In this document: positions 1 through 11,558 of the stretch, in pieces
Position numbering within the stretch: the first letter of the stretch is position 1
Layout: each line of letters starts with the position of its first letter
DNA from: Raffaelea ambrosiae
Lineage: Eukaryota > Ascomycota > Sordariomycetes > Ophiostomatales > Ophiostomataceae
Direction: 5' to 3'
Length of the DNA stretch: 64,000 nucleotides
Assembly: GCA_002778195.1 (NCBI GenBank)
Contig: PCDI01000003.1
Coordinates: 620,001 to 684,000 of the forward strand
Notes under the pieces: generated by a model
Told to the model about the DNA's origin: nothing
Seen by the model: only the letters and a program-made list of their open reading frames with translations
Database searches by the model: none
Program-made: the position numbers and the translations under genes

Positions 1-2165
1 GACTACGAATACTGTGATACTCCATGCATACTACGCCTACATACTACTCCGGAGGCGACAAGGAACGGGGGGTTGGGTCCCTTGAGCTCACTGGCTCCGC
101 AATACAGGGAGGGGGGGCCATGGGTGCTCAAGCCCTCTCCTGCATCGTGGGAAAGGTCCTGGGTGACGTTGGAAGCTGCGGGCTATTGGAGCTGGCTAGC
201 CCGTACGAGCACTGCAGATGGACGAAGCAAGAGGTAGTCGGAGTGGACGGACCGGGCGCACGATATGGAGACGGTCGAGTCTCACAGACGCATGTACATT
301 CCTGGGCAAAGTCTCCTACACAGTAGGAGCTCGCATGTTTAAAGTTTCGAGCAAGCAGGCATTTGTGCTCATGTCTGGCCACCCAGACTAGGCAAGAGAG
401 CCTTGCCAAGTTGGGATGGCGTTGAGCATGTTTTAAGATCTGCCTCCGCGCCGGGGCTTACGGACGCCATTGAGCAAGATATTTGCTATTATTGGGGTCG
501 GGGGGGGGGTGTTGTCTTGGGGTGTGTTTTGGGAGGCTTGGCTTTTTGAGATCCTGGCTCTTGGCTTCTTTTAAGCATACCCAAAGGAGCATGATTGTCC
601 CCCAAGACAAGCAGATCTGTGAGAATCAAGAGACCTTTGCGATCTCTCAGGGTGCCTGGCTTGGCCGGCCATGCATGCGTGAGCACCTGTATCTCGTCAG
701 CATTGACCGCAGTGTAGGATATCCTCTGCACGGGTATCCGGGCTCATTGCGCGGCAATATTGTGAGGCTGTTTTTTTTCTTCTTTTTTTTCTTCTTTTTT
801 TTCCCCAGAGCGAATAGGCAACGTCATATACACCGTACTGACAGGTGCCCATAGCGGCGTTAGCTGCCACTAACAAGAACCCCAAGCAATGGAAGTGTAA
901 GGCGGCACAGGCCCCTCTACACTATGCCTTTTTGGGCCATGGTCGCAGCATATTGCGCAACTTTGAGCAAGTTGTGGCGGACTAGCGCCCGTCTTGGCCG
1001 CCAGTCCGGCCAATAAGCGACATTCCAGGCTTAGAGGGACCGAGATGTGGGAAAGATGCAACGGTTGAAGAACCAGAGCAAGAAAAACCCTCCCCAAAAA
1101 GCTGCAAATATGCACCCCGAAAAAAGATACACCGCACAGCATCCTCCTGCTCGTGGTTGCTCTGCAGAAGACGCGTCCTTCTCTGCAACCATGGCCGGCT
1201 TGCACGGATCGGAAGCGGTCTTCCTTGTCCCTCTGCAACGCTGCTGTGACTCCACCGAATCTGCTCTGCAACATGCTCAGGGTGTCTCTCAGGACGTCTC
1301 TCCCGGTGCCTCTCGCCGCAATCCGGCCAATTGCTACGAATTGGTCATCGGCTTGCATTTGTGTGTCATCTGTGTGGCTGGCCAGCAGGACTGTTCCTGG
1401 GTGCCTTCCAGATCTGCTCTGTTGGATGGCTTATAGTGCGCTTGCCACACTGTCTTCAAGCCTTCTACGAGTACTTGGCCCGAACCCTTGCCCGCACGTC
1501 TTCCCTCGACCACTCCGGTCTTCTGTCTTACAAGAACCAACTTTGTGCTTTCCCTCGTGGTTTCCTTGTGGCTCTTGCTCTGGCTATTCCTTCTACCGCC
1601 CACTCTTCCATCCCGTGAGACGGACCCAGTGCGGCACAGCCCCAGCGTGTGTTTGATTCTGTTTTTCACAAGAGAGCGGGCATTTGCCATTACCATTCTG
1701 TATTGGCCTTTTTGCGTGTTTTCCATGACTCGGCGATTGCCTTTCCCCCGAAAGTAAACTTGCTCAAACTCTCTTCTTCCGACGTCCGGTTTCCTCTGTC
1801 ACGTCAGCTGTCTGTCTGCTGTAACTTCTGCTTTGACTGCTTGGCTCTTCTTACTCTTGCACTTGTCCTCTTTATCCATTACTTCCCTCCACATACAACA
1901 TCTGGCATGGGAACGATACAGCTGCCGCAGACATCACCGCAACTAGCCCCTTCTTGGCAACCCTTTGTGTCCTGGAGACACTGAACTGGTTTCGTGAAGC
2001 GAGGCGTGCCAGCAATAAGACTCCGACTACGACGGTCTCGACTTCGAACGAGTTGACCTCTCGAGCCGACGCCGACTTGGCCGCTCTCGACTGACAACTT
2101 GGGCACTCACCGGCCTCGACTCTCCAACACACACACAGAGACAGCGTCTTCACATTGCCGCCAAG
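1..2165. other. Intergenic / upstream region of ferric reductase gene
   Basis: I see no convincing gene here. The short open frames lack recognisable domains and consistent codon bias. The stretch contains a G run near 498-507, a T/C tract at about 770-804, and four copies of a CTCTGCA word between 1161 and 1270. The last 300 bases before 2166 are pyrimidine-rich and probably hold the promoter and 5' leader of the ferric reductase gene. No GATA-type iron regulator site stood out. Confidence 0.5.
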
Positions 2166-4433
2166 ATGGATATGGACGGAATGTCGATGGGAACAAACAT
2201 GTTCCAGAGTACCAACATGCGCTTGGCCGAGGTGTACTGGTACATCATCGCCGGCGTCGTGGGCATGCTCGTTGTCGTCCGGGCAGTCAACTACCTCCAG
2301 TGCTGGTTACGGTGCGTGAACTGGGTGGTGACGTGACGATGCGCGCGTCACGTTGATCCAACTACCACAACACTGGTCGACTCGCCGGCGTGCCAAGATC
2401 GTCAAGATCAACAGCTAACACTCTTTTTCAGACTGCGAACCCGAGCCTCCTCTGCCCAACAACACCCGACGAAGCCATCCTCGCCGTTCTGGAAGACCTG
2501 GGCCACCCTGACCGCGGTCGTGCGCGAAGCCAGCTACCCCCAGCTCTACGTGCCCTTCCGCGGCCTCACCTGGCTCACGCCGCCGCCCGTCGGCAAGGTT
2601 GTGATTCTCCTCGTCTACTGGTCCGTCATCATCGCCTTCATGACCGCCGGCGCCGTCATCAAGGACGCCAACTTCTACGAGCGTCTCGGCTTTCGAAACG
2701 CCTGGGTCACCGTGACGCAGCTGCCTTTCCTGTACCTCCTCGCCAGCAAGTCGACCGTCCTCGGCGCCCTCGTGGGCTCGTCCCACGAGCGCCTCAACTG
2801 GCTGCACCGCTGGGTCGCGCGCACCATGTTCGTCACCGCCTCCGTCCACGGCTGGCACTTTTACACCGAGTACAAGACCGCCGGCATGGTCGACATCTTC
2901 TTTGAGATGATGCCCATGGGCAAGTACGGCATCGGCGCCTGGGGCCTGCTGCTGTGGTCGTTTGTCTCCGGCTTTGCACCCCTGCGCCACTGGTGCTACG
3001 AGTTGTTCGTCGTCCAGCACATCGTCACGGCCGTGCTGATGCTGTGGCTCGTCTACGAGCACGTGCCCTCGTATGCGCGGTACAACGTCTGGTTCGCCAT
3101 TGCCTGCCTCGGCTTCGACCGCGCCGTGCGCGTGCTGCTGCTGCTCTGGCAGAACATCCGCGTGCGCCCCAGCGGTTCCGGCTGCAAGGGCGGCCAGCGC
3201 TTCGGCCACCAGGCCCAGATCCGCGCCGTCGGCGACGACACCACCATCCTCACCATCAAGGACGTCCACTTCCGCTGGCACGCCGGCCAGCATCTGTACC
3301 TGTGGATGCCTGGCCTGGCGCCCCTCGAGGCCCACCCCTACACCATCGCCTGTGCCCACCAGCTGCCCGAGACCTGCGTCTGCAACAGCATCCAGCTCGT
3401 CGTCCGCAAGCACGCGGGCTTCTCGAAGCGCCTACACGAGCGCGCCATCAAGCTGCAGGAGGAGGACAGGGAGGACAGGGAGAGAAGGGAGACCAGGGAG
3501 ATCAGGGAGACCAGGGAGAACAAGGAGAACAAGGAAGACCAGGAGGGCAAGGCGGCGGCGGCGGCCAGTGCCACCGCCGCCGGCAGCAGCGTCTCGCCGA
3601 AAAAGAAGAAGAGGAACCTGTGCAGCAAGAGCGACACCACCTGGACCGTCTTCGTGACCGGACCCTACGGCGCTCCCACGCGCTGGGACGTCTACGAAAC
3701 GCTCGTGCTCATCTCCGCCTCCACCGGCGCCTCGTACACGCTGCCGATCCTCGAGAGCGTGCTGCAGGCCAAGCAGGCGCACATCTGCACCCGCCGCATC
3801 GACTTCCTGCTGGCCGCCAAGAAGGGCGACGAGATCGGCTACTACCTCGACCGCCTGCACGCGCTCGTCGACAAGGCCAAGGACGTCGGCATCGAGCTGA
3901 CCGTCCAGATCGCCCTGACCCGCGACGCGCAGTCCATCGCCTCGTCGTCGTCCCTGCTGCGCCAGTCTGGGCTTCCCGAGAAGCGGATCTCCTCCTCCTC
4001 CTCCTCCTCCTCCGCCGCCGCGTCTTCTGTGGGGTCGTCGTCATCGATGGCCATGTCGCCTGGTGTCTCTCCGGCCATGGCCGGTCCCGAGGAGAAGGCG
4101 GCCGGTGTGGGCTTGCTGGCCGATGTCGAGACCGATGCGGCCGTGACGATGATGTCGACCTCCTTGTTGGGCAGCGGCGCTGTTCGGAGCCGCCACCGCG
4201 CGGGCAGCACCGACTCCCATGTGCAGCTGGTCAACGCCCGGCCCGACATTGACGACTTCATCCGCGGCCCCGTCGAGGCCAGCGGCGGCGAGACGTCGGT
4301 TGTGGTCTGCGCTGGCAAGTCGCTGGTGGCGCGGACACGGAACTGTGTGGCCCAGCTGTCGGACGAGCGCGCAGTGCACAAGGGCACGGACGCGCAGGGG
4401 ATCCATCTGCATGTAGAAGAGTACGACTTTTGA
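2166..4433 (+). CDS. Ferric/metallo-reductase (FRE family, flavocytochrome b type)
   Basis: Membrane ferric reductase moving electrons from NADPH through FAD and two b hemes to extracytoplasmic Fe(III) or Cu(II), the first step of reductive metal uptake. Two exons, 2166-2311 and 2432-4433, give 715 residues; the GTGCGT donor and TTTTCAG acceptor keep frame. Two His pairs with the bis-heme spacing are visible, H174/H188 and H245/H259. An FAD motif HPYTIA lies near residue 350 and an NADPH-site GPYGAP near 459. Exon 1 encodes a Met-rich start and the first membrane helix. There is no clear cleavable signal peptide. Between the FAD and NADPH parts sits a charged E/R/K/N insert (about residues 391-420), then Ala/Ser and Lys tracts. 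The C-terminal half carries Ser runs. The family is clear; the metal and paralogue identity are not. Confidence 0.93.
3462..3560 (+). repeat. Purine-rich degenerate repeat coding a charged insert
   Basis: Imperfect tandem copies of a GGGAGACCA/GGGAGAACA-like 9-base unit lie inside the ferric reductase reading frame. They code alternating Arg, Glu, Thr, Asn and Lys. All units are multiples of three, so expansion would keep the frame. This looks like slippage-driven growth of a loop between the FAD and NADPH domains. Confidence 0.7.
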
Positions 4434-5990
4434 AGGGAAAGGAGAAGAACAAACAAGTGCATGGCTTCTGTTATACTTTTTTTTTCTTTTCAAACTCGAA
4501 TGGCATATGGCGTTGGGCATGTAGGGATCTGGGGTCAGCAATGGTGCGAGTTACGTGTAATTTGGGTTTAGATAGGCGCAATATTGATGAGCGAACAGGG
4601 TCTGAATCATGAGATTTCTGTGCTGTTGAAGATGGTCTGCCCCTTTTGTCTGGTATGTGGCCCCCCTTCATGATCTTGTCCAAAGATCCTTGGCTTGCCT
4701 CGCTCTGCCTCGCGGTCAACTCGGCCGAGGGGCGTGTTAGATTCTGGCTCTCGTGCCACAAAAAAGACCGTAATGGAGTAGGGGGAAAACGCACTCTGCA
4801 CGCTTCCGGTTCTCATTTGATCGGGTTGACAGATGAACTGCTTAATTTGCACACACATGGGGTCACGGGATTTGGCCTCTTTTGAGTTACCCACAAGGCT
4901 ACCACCACCTTGGTGGACAAACGTCGAGTGGATCCAGCAGTTGCGTGTTAGTCCGGGACGAGCTCTGAACGGTCCGGACAACTTCAAACCCAGTCCAGCC
5001 ATGCTACCATAGACGTCTTGCAGGCTGAGACACGGCAAAAAAGGGGGGCTCTCTGGGGCCTGCTGCATGTTCCGCGAGAAGACGGAATGCGTCGCAGAAA
5101 GCTGCCAAGTCAGGTATGAGCTACGATGCAGCCAACTTGGGGCGACGATGTGAATTCCCTCTGCGGGTTGGCCAGAGATCGGCTTGCTGACGTCGCTGCT
5201 CATTGCTGACGCTGACGCCCGGCCCGTCCGATAGCCAAGGTGTGACGGTCTTCTGTGCGTCCTGCCTTGCCCGAGGCGGCCCTGTGCGGATCTGGGCGGA
5301 TCTGGGCGGCCAAAGCGGCGGCATGGTCCATTGGGAGAACTGCGGCGCACCCGCTGGTCGTCGTCTGGTTCTGGCGGGCATTCTCTTCGTGGGGATGCAA
5401 CCACAGCGCAGATCTGCAGGGTCTGCTTACGCATAGTCAGCATGCTATTGGAGGAGCAAGAGTGGTGGTCGCTTTCCCCATGGAGCGAGGCCAGGACAAG
5501 TCAGGATTGGGGGTTCCTAACAATCAACCCCCAAAAATAAAAGAACGCAAGAGATGCTCATCTTTGGTCACTGCCGCAGCCATGGTCGCAGGGACTAGTC
5601 AAGCTAGGCGCATCCTTGAGGATTCTGGCCAGACTGAAACGCACAAAGCGCTGGAAATATCGAACGGGCGGAAGGCACCTTCCTAATCCAACCCGCCAGC
5701 GTAGGATGCAGACAATTCCCGGGTCCCAGGCCTCTCGCCCGCTCTCGATGATACGGAGACGGTTTCAAACGGCCAGTGTATTTGACCAATGCCTGCGCTT
5801 GTCTCCCAGGTTGCGAGGCGTCTCTCCTCTTGTTCTCGGGGCAATTGCAAATGAGCCAGACGTGATTCGAAGCTGAACCCAGACCACGACCCAAAGAAGA
5901 GCCCAACGAAGAATCGCAAGAATCGCACAGATAAATCGCAAAACGAAACCCAGAGAAGACGATCCCAGCAATACGACAGCACGCCCAAGC
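4434..5990. other. Intergenic region between reductase and P450
   Basis: No supported gene. A T run at about 4476-4485 lies just past the reductase stop and may belong to its 3' end. A perfect 10-base duplication GATCTGGGCG occurs near 5288-5308. The last 100 bases before 5991 are A-rich with AATCGCA repeats, as in a fungal 5' leader. The context AGCATGG supports the P450 start. Confidence 0.5.
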
Positions 5991-8090
5991 ATGGCCAATC
6001 TCACGGGCCTGCCAGGCGCCGCGCCCGCCGCCGGCGCGGTCGCGTCGTCGCTGGCCTTGTCCGGCCGCGCGGTCCACAGCCCGCAGTCCTTCTCGGCCGT
6101 CTTTCTGGCCGGCATTCTTCTGCACGTCTTTGCCTTCCGGCTGGGCGAGTGGGATCTGCAGGCCGCCAAGCTCGTGGCCGGCTTTGGCCTCAGCGGCCCG
6201 GCCACGGCCGTCGCCCTGGCGTATCTCCTGCCGGCGCAGTTCCCCGGCGTCGGCGCCGCCGCCCCGACGGCCGTCCTGCTGCTCGCCGCGCTGGTCGCCG
6301 GCATCCTCGCCAGCACGCTCGTGTACCGCGGCCTGTTCCACCGGCTGCGCCGCTTTCCGGGGCCCGTAGCCGCGCGCCTCTCCAACCTGTACGCCACGCG
6401 CCTGTCCCTCAAGCGCATGCACCTCTACGCCGAGGTGCAGGCGCTGCACCGGGCGTACGGCGACATCGTCCGCCTGGGCCCCAGCGAGCTCTCCGTCAAC
6501 ACGCCGCACGCCTTTGCCGCCCTCCACGCCAGCCAGTCGCCCTGCTCCAAGGGCCCCTGGTACAACGCGCTGCACCCCATGGTGTCGCTGATGGTGGTCC
6601 GCGACGCCGACGCGCACGCGCCGCGCCGCAAGACCTGGGACAAGGGCTTCAGCATCAAGGCGCTGCGCGACTACGAGCCGCGCGTGGCCGGCCACGCGCG
6701 CCAGCTGCTGGGCCGCATCGACGCGGCGGCGCGCGCGGGCCAGCCGCTGGACGTCAGCGACTGGTTCACCTTTTTCAGCTTCGACGTCATGGGCGACCTG
6801 GCCTTTGGCAAGAGCTTCGGCATGCTGCGCGACGGCGTCAAGCACTACTTTATGAAGGCCCTGCGCGCCGACATGCTGGCCGTGGGCGTCTTTGGCCATC
6901 TGATGTGGCTGCTGCCCATCTTCAAGGCGACGCCGATCCTCAACCGCGAGGCCAAGCAGTTTTGGACGTTTGTCACCTCCCAGGTGCACGAACGGATGGA
7001 GGTAGGACAGCCTGCTTTTTTTTTTCTTTCTTTCTTTTTTTTTCTTTTTCTTTCTTTTTCTTTTTCTTTTTCTTTTTTTCTTCTTTTCTTTTCCTTTCTT
7101 TTTTTTCTTTTCTTTTCCTTTCGATGCATTGAGGATCACTTGGGGCTCATACACGCGCAGAACCAACCAGACCGTCCCGACGTCTTCTCGTGGGTGCTGG
7201 CCGAGTACAAGGCCATTCCCGAGCCGACCTGGCAGGACACCCTCAACCTGTATGGCGATGCCTACCTGATTATCGTGGCTGGAAGGTATTTGTCTTCTCT
7301 TCAAGAACCCCCCCAAATAAAAAACAAAAAGGATTCGAACTTACACACACGCCTAGTGACACGACAGCCGTAACCCTGACCTGCCTCTTCTTCGAACTGG
7401 CGCTCCATCCCGAAGTGCTGGAGACCCTCCGCGCCGAGGTCGACGAGTACTACCGGGAGCATGACGAGCCCGACTACCGCGCCCTGGCCAAGCTCCGGTA
7501 TCTGCAGGCCTGCGTCGACGAGACGCTGCGGCTGCACCCGCCGGCCCCCTCGGGCTTCCAGCGCATGACACCGCCCGAGGGCATGCACATCGACAACCAC
7601 TTCATCCCCGGCGACACCATCGTGCAGATCCCCGTGTACACCATGTTCCGAGGTAGGTCGCGCGTACGTCCCACGACTAGCAGCCCCTGCTAATCTGTCC
7701 AACCAACCAGATGAGCGGCATTTCACCCAGCCCAACGACTTTATCCCGGAGCGGTGGACGACCCGGCCCGAACTGACCAACGATCCCTCCATGTTTGGGC
7801 CCTTCTCCATTGGTAAGAAAATACGCCAACACGCGTGTTGCCTCCTCGTCCGTCCGCTAATCATCAACGATGGCGTGCTCGCGTTCTCGCCTTGTCTAGG
7901 AAAATTCTCGTGCGTGGGCAAGCAGCTGGCCCTGATGGAGCTCCGCTACGTGGTCAGCCAGATCGTGCGCAAGTACGACGTGGCTCTCGCCCCGGGACAG
8001 ACGGCCGAGGCGTTTACCGACGGCTGCATAGACGCGTTCACGGTGACGCTGGCGCCACTGAAGCTCAAGTTCTCCCCCCGGGCGGCATAA
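5991..8090 (+). CDS. Cytochrome P450 monooxygenase (tryprostatin B 6-hydroxylase-like)
   Basis: ER-anchored heme-thiolate monooxygenase. Five exons (5991-7001, 7161-7285, 7357-7652, 7711-7812, 7900-8090) give 574 residues; every junction is GT-AG and phase-consistent. The N-terminus has several hydrophobic segments before the proline-rich RFPGP hinge, more than the single anchor of most P450s. The I-helix is AGSDTT (377-382), ExxR is E434-R437, PERW follows, and the heme loop is FSIGKFSCVG with Cys516; Lys replaces the usual Arg two residues before that Cys. The stretch around WYNALHPMVSL and RKTWDKGFS resembles fungal CYP67/tryprostatin-hydroxylase-like proteins. No biosynthetic core gene lies beside it, so the substrate is unknown. 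Intron 1 is an almost pure T/C tract in multiples of three without stops. Confidence 0.92.
7015..7122 (+). repeat. Polypyrimidine (T/C) tract within P450 intron 1
   Basis: About 100 bases of nearly uninterrupted T with scattered C fill most of the 159-base first intron. It has no stop codon in the P450 frame. Such tracts recur in this window at about 770, 43545 and 43655. Confidence 0.85.
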
Positions 8091-8941
8091 ACGCCCCCAT
8101 CGCTGCTACTGCCCATCACCTCCACCATGGCAAGGCGGGCCTGCGACCTTGACAAGCAGGCGCCCGGCCCATCTATGGATGCGGCAGTGAATCTGGGACA
8201 GGATGAAGAAAGGCTGAGGCAAAGGAATTCGAGGAGGTCAAGGAAGACAAGGAGCCAAGGATGGCAAGGATGGCAAGGAGGCATTTGCCTAGACGGACGG
8301 AATTGAAGCCATACGCTCCCATATCGTTGTGATTGCTTGTAGCACCACAGGAGCCGAACAGAGCTGCAGAACATGGCATCAGAGCCGCGGGAACGCGGTC
8401 GGGGAATTTTCCAACCAGAATTCAATGCCCGGACCGTCTTCTACAAGTTATGGAGTGTTCTGGCCTCGCCTCAGACACCTCGTTGCAAAGTCGCCGAACA
8501 AATGAGCTTTTGATAATCCCTGGCGAGAATCCTGGCCTGTAAACGCCAACGTCAGCCTTACAAGTCCTTATCAGCGGGGTGACAAGCCTAGCTGTCCACT
8601 GGCTCGCCTACTGGCCCTTACTGGCTGGCCTGTTCTTGCCGGCAAAAGTGTTAGTCCGATTTTTGGGGGGTTTTTTTTTAGCGTTGGTTTTAGGACCCTC
8701 TTTCAGGACCGACCCTGCCATCGTAGCCTCCCCCTCCAACAGGCTGTAATAGTTTAGGCCTATTTTTTTTTTTGCGTCAACGTCCAGCTTTAAAAATTCT
8801 GAGCCCCTCCTCTCTGAGTCAACAACCACACATTGCGCCACACAGACGGACAGGGAGCCTGACTCAACGTCCCTCCAACTGCTCTCTCTCTTTTTTTCCC
8901 CCTCTTGTCTTGTTGTATAAAAAAGCATTAAGCAGTTGTTC
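8091..8941. other. Intergenic region, P450 3' side and ArgRS promoter
   Basis: No gene seen. There is a short GGATGGCAA tandem duplication near 8258-8278 and T runs near 8671, 8764 and 8889. The final third is probably the ArgRS promoter, with a TATA-like element just before the first in-frame ATG. Confidence 0.5.
8916..8923 (+). promoter_or_regulatory. TATA-like element upstream of ArgRS
   Basis: The sequence TATAAAAA lies 26 bases before the first in-frame ATG at 8942. If it directs initiation at the usual fungal distance, some transcripts would begin downstream of that ATG and others near it. That would fit two protein forms. Position-based inference only. Confidence 0.35.
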
Positions 8942-9187
8942 ATGCCCTTGACTTTGGCACCCCTCCGCAACGCCTGGCCCGCAACGACTGCAATCTGCTC
9001 TTCTTTGCGCCGACAACCAAAAACACCAACAGGAACTGCTCAACTGAGCAGTCGATTCTTTCTCTGTACACGCACTCGAGCTGCAGACTGCCAACGCGCA
9101 CCGCGATCCCATTGTCTTCCGCCAGGCACCGGCCGACCGACCCTCGCCGCTCTCCGATCCTCCGTCTCCTCCTCCCGACCCCTCACC
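8942..9187 (+). other. ATG-free in-frame N-terminal extension of ArgRS
   Basis: This 246-base stretch stays open in the ArgRS frame. By eye it contains no further ATG in any frame after the first one. It codes a basic Ser/Arg/Ala-rich leader of the mitochondrial-presequence type. The arrangement is what leaky scanning to the downstream start would need. Confidence 0.55.
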
Positions 9188-11205
9188 ATGACATCACCAG
9201 AGTCGACCACCGCTGTTGAGCGGCTCGCCGGCGCCCTCGGCGGGTTCTCGCTCAGCGACACGAAAAAGACGTACGCCAACTGCTACCCCGAGACGAACCC
9301 GTTCGACTTCTACCGCGCGCACCTGGCGAACGTGCTGACCAAGGTGACCGGCGTCGACCCGGCCATCATCTACCCGGCGCTGCAGTGGACGACGGGCCTC
9401 GACAAGGGCGACCTGATCATGGCGGTGCCGGCGCTGCGGGTCAAGGGCAAGAAGCCCGACGAGCTGGCCAAGCAGTGGACGGAGGCGTTCCCGGACGACG
9501 ATGCGCTGGTGCAGAAGCCGGGCACGTTTGGGGCGTTTATGCAGTTCTTCTTCCGGCCGGCGGCGCTGACCAAGCTGGTGGTGCCGCAGATCCGCGAGCA
9601 GGGCCGGGCGTTTGGCAACAACAAGGCGACGGGGCTGCGGGACCCGCAGGACCCCAGCCAGGGCCAGAAGCGCATCATCATTGAGTTCTCGAGCCCCAAC
9701 ATTGCCAAGCCGTTCCACGCGGGCCATCTGCGGAGCACGATCATCGGCGGCTTCCTGGCCAACCTGTACGAGGGCGCGGGCTGGGACGTTGTGCGGATCA
9801 ACTACCTGGGCGACTGGGGCAAGCAGTACGGGCTGCTGGCGCTGGCGTTTGAGCGGTACGGCGACGAGGAGGCGCTGCGCAAGGACCCGATCAACCACCT
9901 GTACAACCTGTACGTGGCCATCAACAAGGAGCTGTCGGCGGAGAAGGACAAGATCGACGCGCTGAAGGCGGCGGGCCAGGCGGCTGAGGCGCAGGCGCTG
10001 GCGGACGCGGGCCTGGACGAGCAGGCGCGGGCGTACTTCCGCAAGATGACCGAGGGCGACGCCGCGGCGGTGGCGCAGTGGAAGCGGTTCCGGGACCTGT
10101 CGATTGCGCGCTACAAGGAGACGTATGCGCGGCTCAACATCCACTTTGACAGCTACAGCGGCGAGTCGCAGGTGTCGGAGGCGGCGATGGAGCGGTCGGC
10201 GGCGCGGCTGGCGGAGCTCCACATCACGGAGGAGTCGGAGGGCGCGCAGATCATCGACTTTTCCAAGCACGTGCCGGGCAAGGAGGGCAAGCGGCTGGAG
10301 AAGCCGATCGTGCGCAAGCGCGACGGCACGGCGCTGTACCTGACGCGGGACATCAGCGAGCTGCTGGCGCGCGAAGAGAAGTACAAGTTTGACAAGATGA
10401 TCTACGTGGTGGCGTCGCAGCAGGACCTGCACCTGAAGCAGCTCTTCAAGATCATCGAGCTGATGGGCTACCGGGAGATCGCGGCCAAGTGCCAGCACAT
10501 CAACTTTGGCATGGTGCAGGGCATGAGCACGCGCAAGGGCACGGTCAAGTTTCTGGACGACATCCTGCGCGACGTGGGCGACAAGATGCACGACGTGATG
10601 CGGTCGAACGAGGACAAGTATGCGCTGGTGGCGGACCCGGTCAAGACGGCGGACACGCTGGGCATCTCGTCGGTGATGGTGCAGGACATGACAGGCAAGA
10701 GGTATGTTTTGACGCCGCCGCGTAGCAGGCAGATTTTCTGCCAAGACGGGTTGCAGACAGATGGAAAGCATACTGACCGCGCAGGATCAACAACTACGTC
10801 TTCAACATGGACGCCATGACGTCCTTTGAGGGCGACACCGGCCCGTACCTGCAGTACGCGCACGCGCGTGTCAACTCGATCGAGCGCAAGGCCGGCCTGA
10901 CGGCCGACGAGCTGGCCACGGCGGACCTGTCGCTGCTGACGGAGGCGCACGCCGTCAACATTGTGCGGCTGCTGGCGCAGTGGCCCGACGCGGTGCAGAA
11001 CACGCTGCGGACGCTGGAGCCGACGACGGTGCTGACGTACCTGTTCAAGATGACGCACGCGCTCAGCGCGTCCTACGACCACCTGCAGGTGGTCGGCAGC
11101 GAGCGGGAGCTGATGAAGGCGCGCATGGCGCTGTACGACGCGGCGCGGATTGTGCTGGGCAACGGGATGCGGCTGCTGGGGTTGAATCCGGTGGAGCGGA
11201 TGTAG
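8942..11205 (+). CDS. Arginyl-tRNA synthetase, probably dual cytosolic/mitochondrial
   Basis: Class I synthetase charging tRNA-Arg with arginine. Exons 8942 (or 9188)-10701 and 10785-11205 join in frame. The protein is 644 residues from the ATG at 9188, normal for cytosolic ArgRS, or 726 from 8942. In the short form the HIGH-type motif is HAGH at 177-180, the KMSKS-type loop is MSTRKG at 446-451, and the C-terminus has the DALR-type anticodon-binding ending with GLNPVERM. The 82-residue extension is rich in Arg, Ser and Ala, has almost no acidic residues and looks like a mitochondrial presequence. The 8942 ATG is in poor context (T at -3); the 9188 ATG is in strong context (CACC before ATG). 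Function is certain; two-start use is inference. Confidence 0.96.
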
Positions 11206-11558
11206 AAAGGGCAGGTAGAATTGGAAGGCAAAAAGAAAGGGGGGGGGAGGATATATGGTAAGCCAAGGCTGGTAAGAGCGAAACAAAAGGAATAAACAGG
11301 GAGAAGAAAAAACGTCCAAGCAAACAAACTAATATACCAGAAAAAAAGTTACTGTAAAAGACAGAAAGAGAGACATGCGTACGTCTTTGTGCCACCGTGC
11401 CATGACAAATGGCCATTCATAACGATATTCAAAGACGCCATTCAGAGCGATATGCAGAAATGGCATTCAAAGACCTGTAGAGACGGCATTCAAGGACAAT
11501 GCCCATGCCCAGATAGTGTTCCCCCCAAACACCAGATCACGCCCATCCACACCCACTC
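11206..11558. other. Short convergent intergenic spacer
   Basis: The 3' regions of ArgRS (+) and the kinase (-) meet here. It holds a G run near 11240, A-rich stretches, and a degenerate repeat of GGCATTCA/GCCATTCA words at about 11408-11495. No gene. Confidence 0.5.

Noticed and set aside
1153..1656. 167-codon frame upstream of the ferric reductase
   Set aside because: Cys/Ser/Leu/Pro-rich translation of CT-rich promoter DNA with no recognisable feature.
5604..7316. 570-codon minus-strand frame over the P450 gene
   Set aside because: Contains the complement of the T/C intron as a poly-Lys run and no domain; P450 motifs lie on the plus strand.
7330..7345. GGATTCGAAC, a tRNA T-loop-like word on the minus strand
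   Set aside because: It lies in a P450 intron, and no acceptor or anticodon stem can be formed around it.
9194..10771. 525-codon open frame on the minus strand opposite ArgRS
   Set aside because: It is the mirror of a GC-rich coding strand: high Arg/Leu/Val, no domain, and ArgRS motifs on the other strand are unmistakable.
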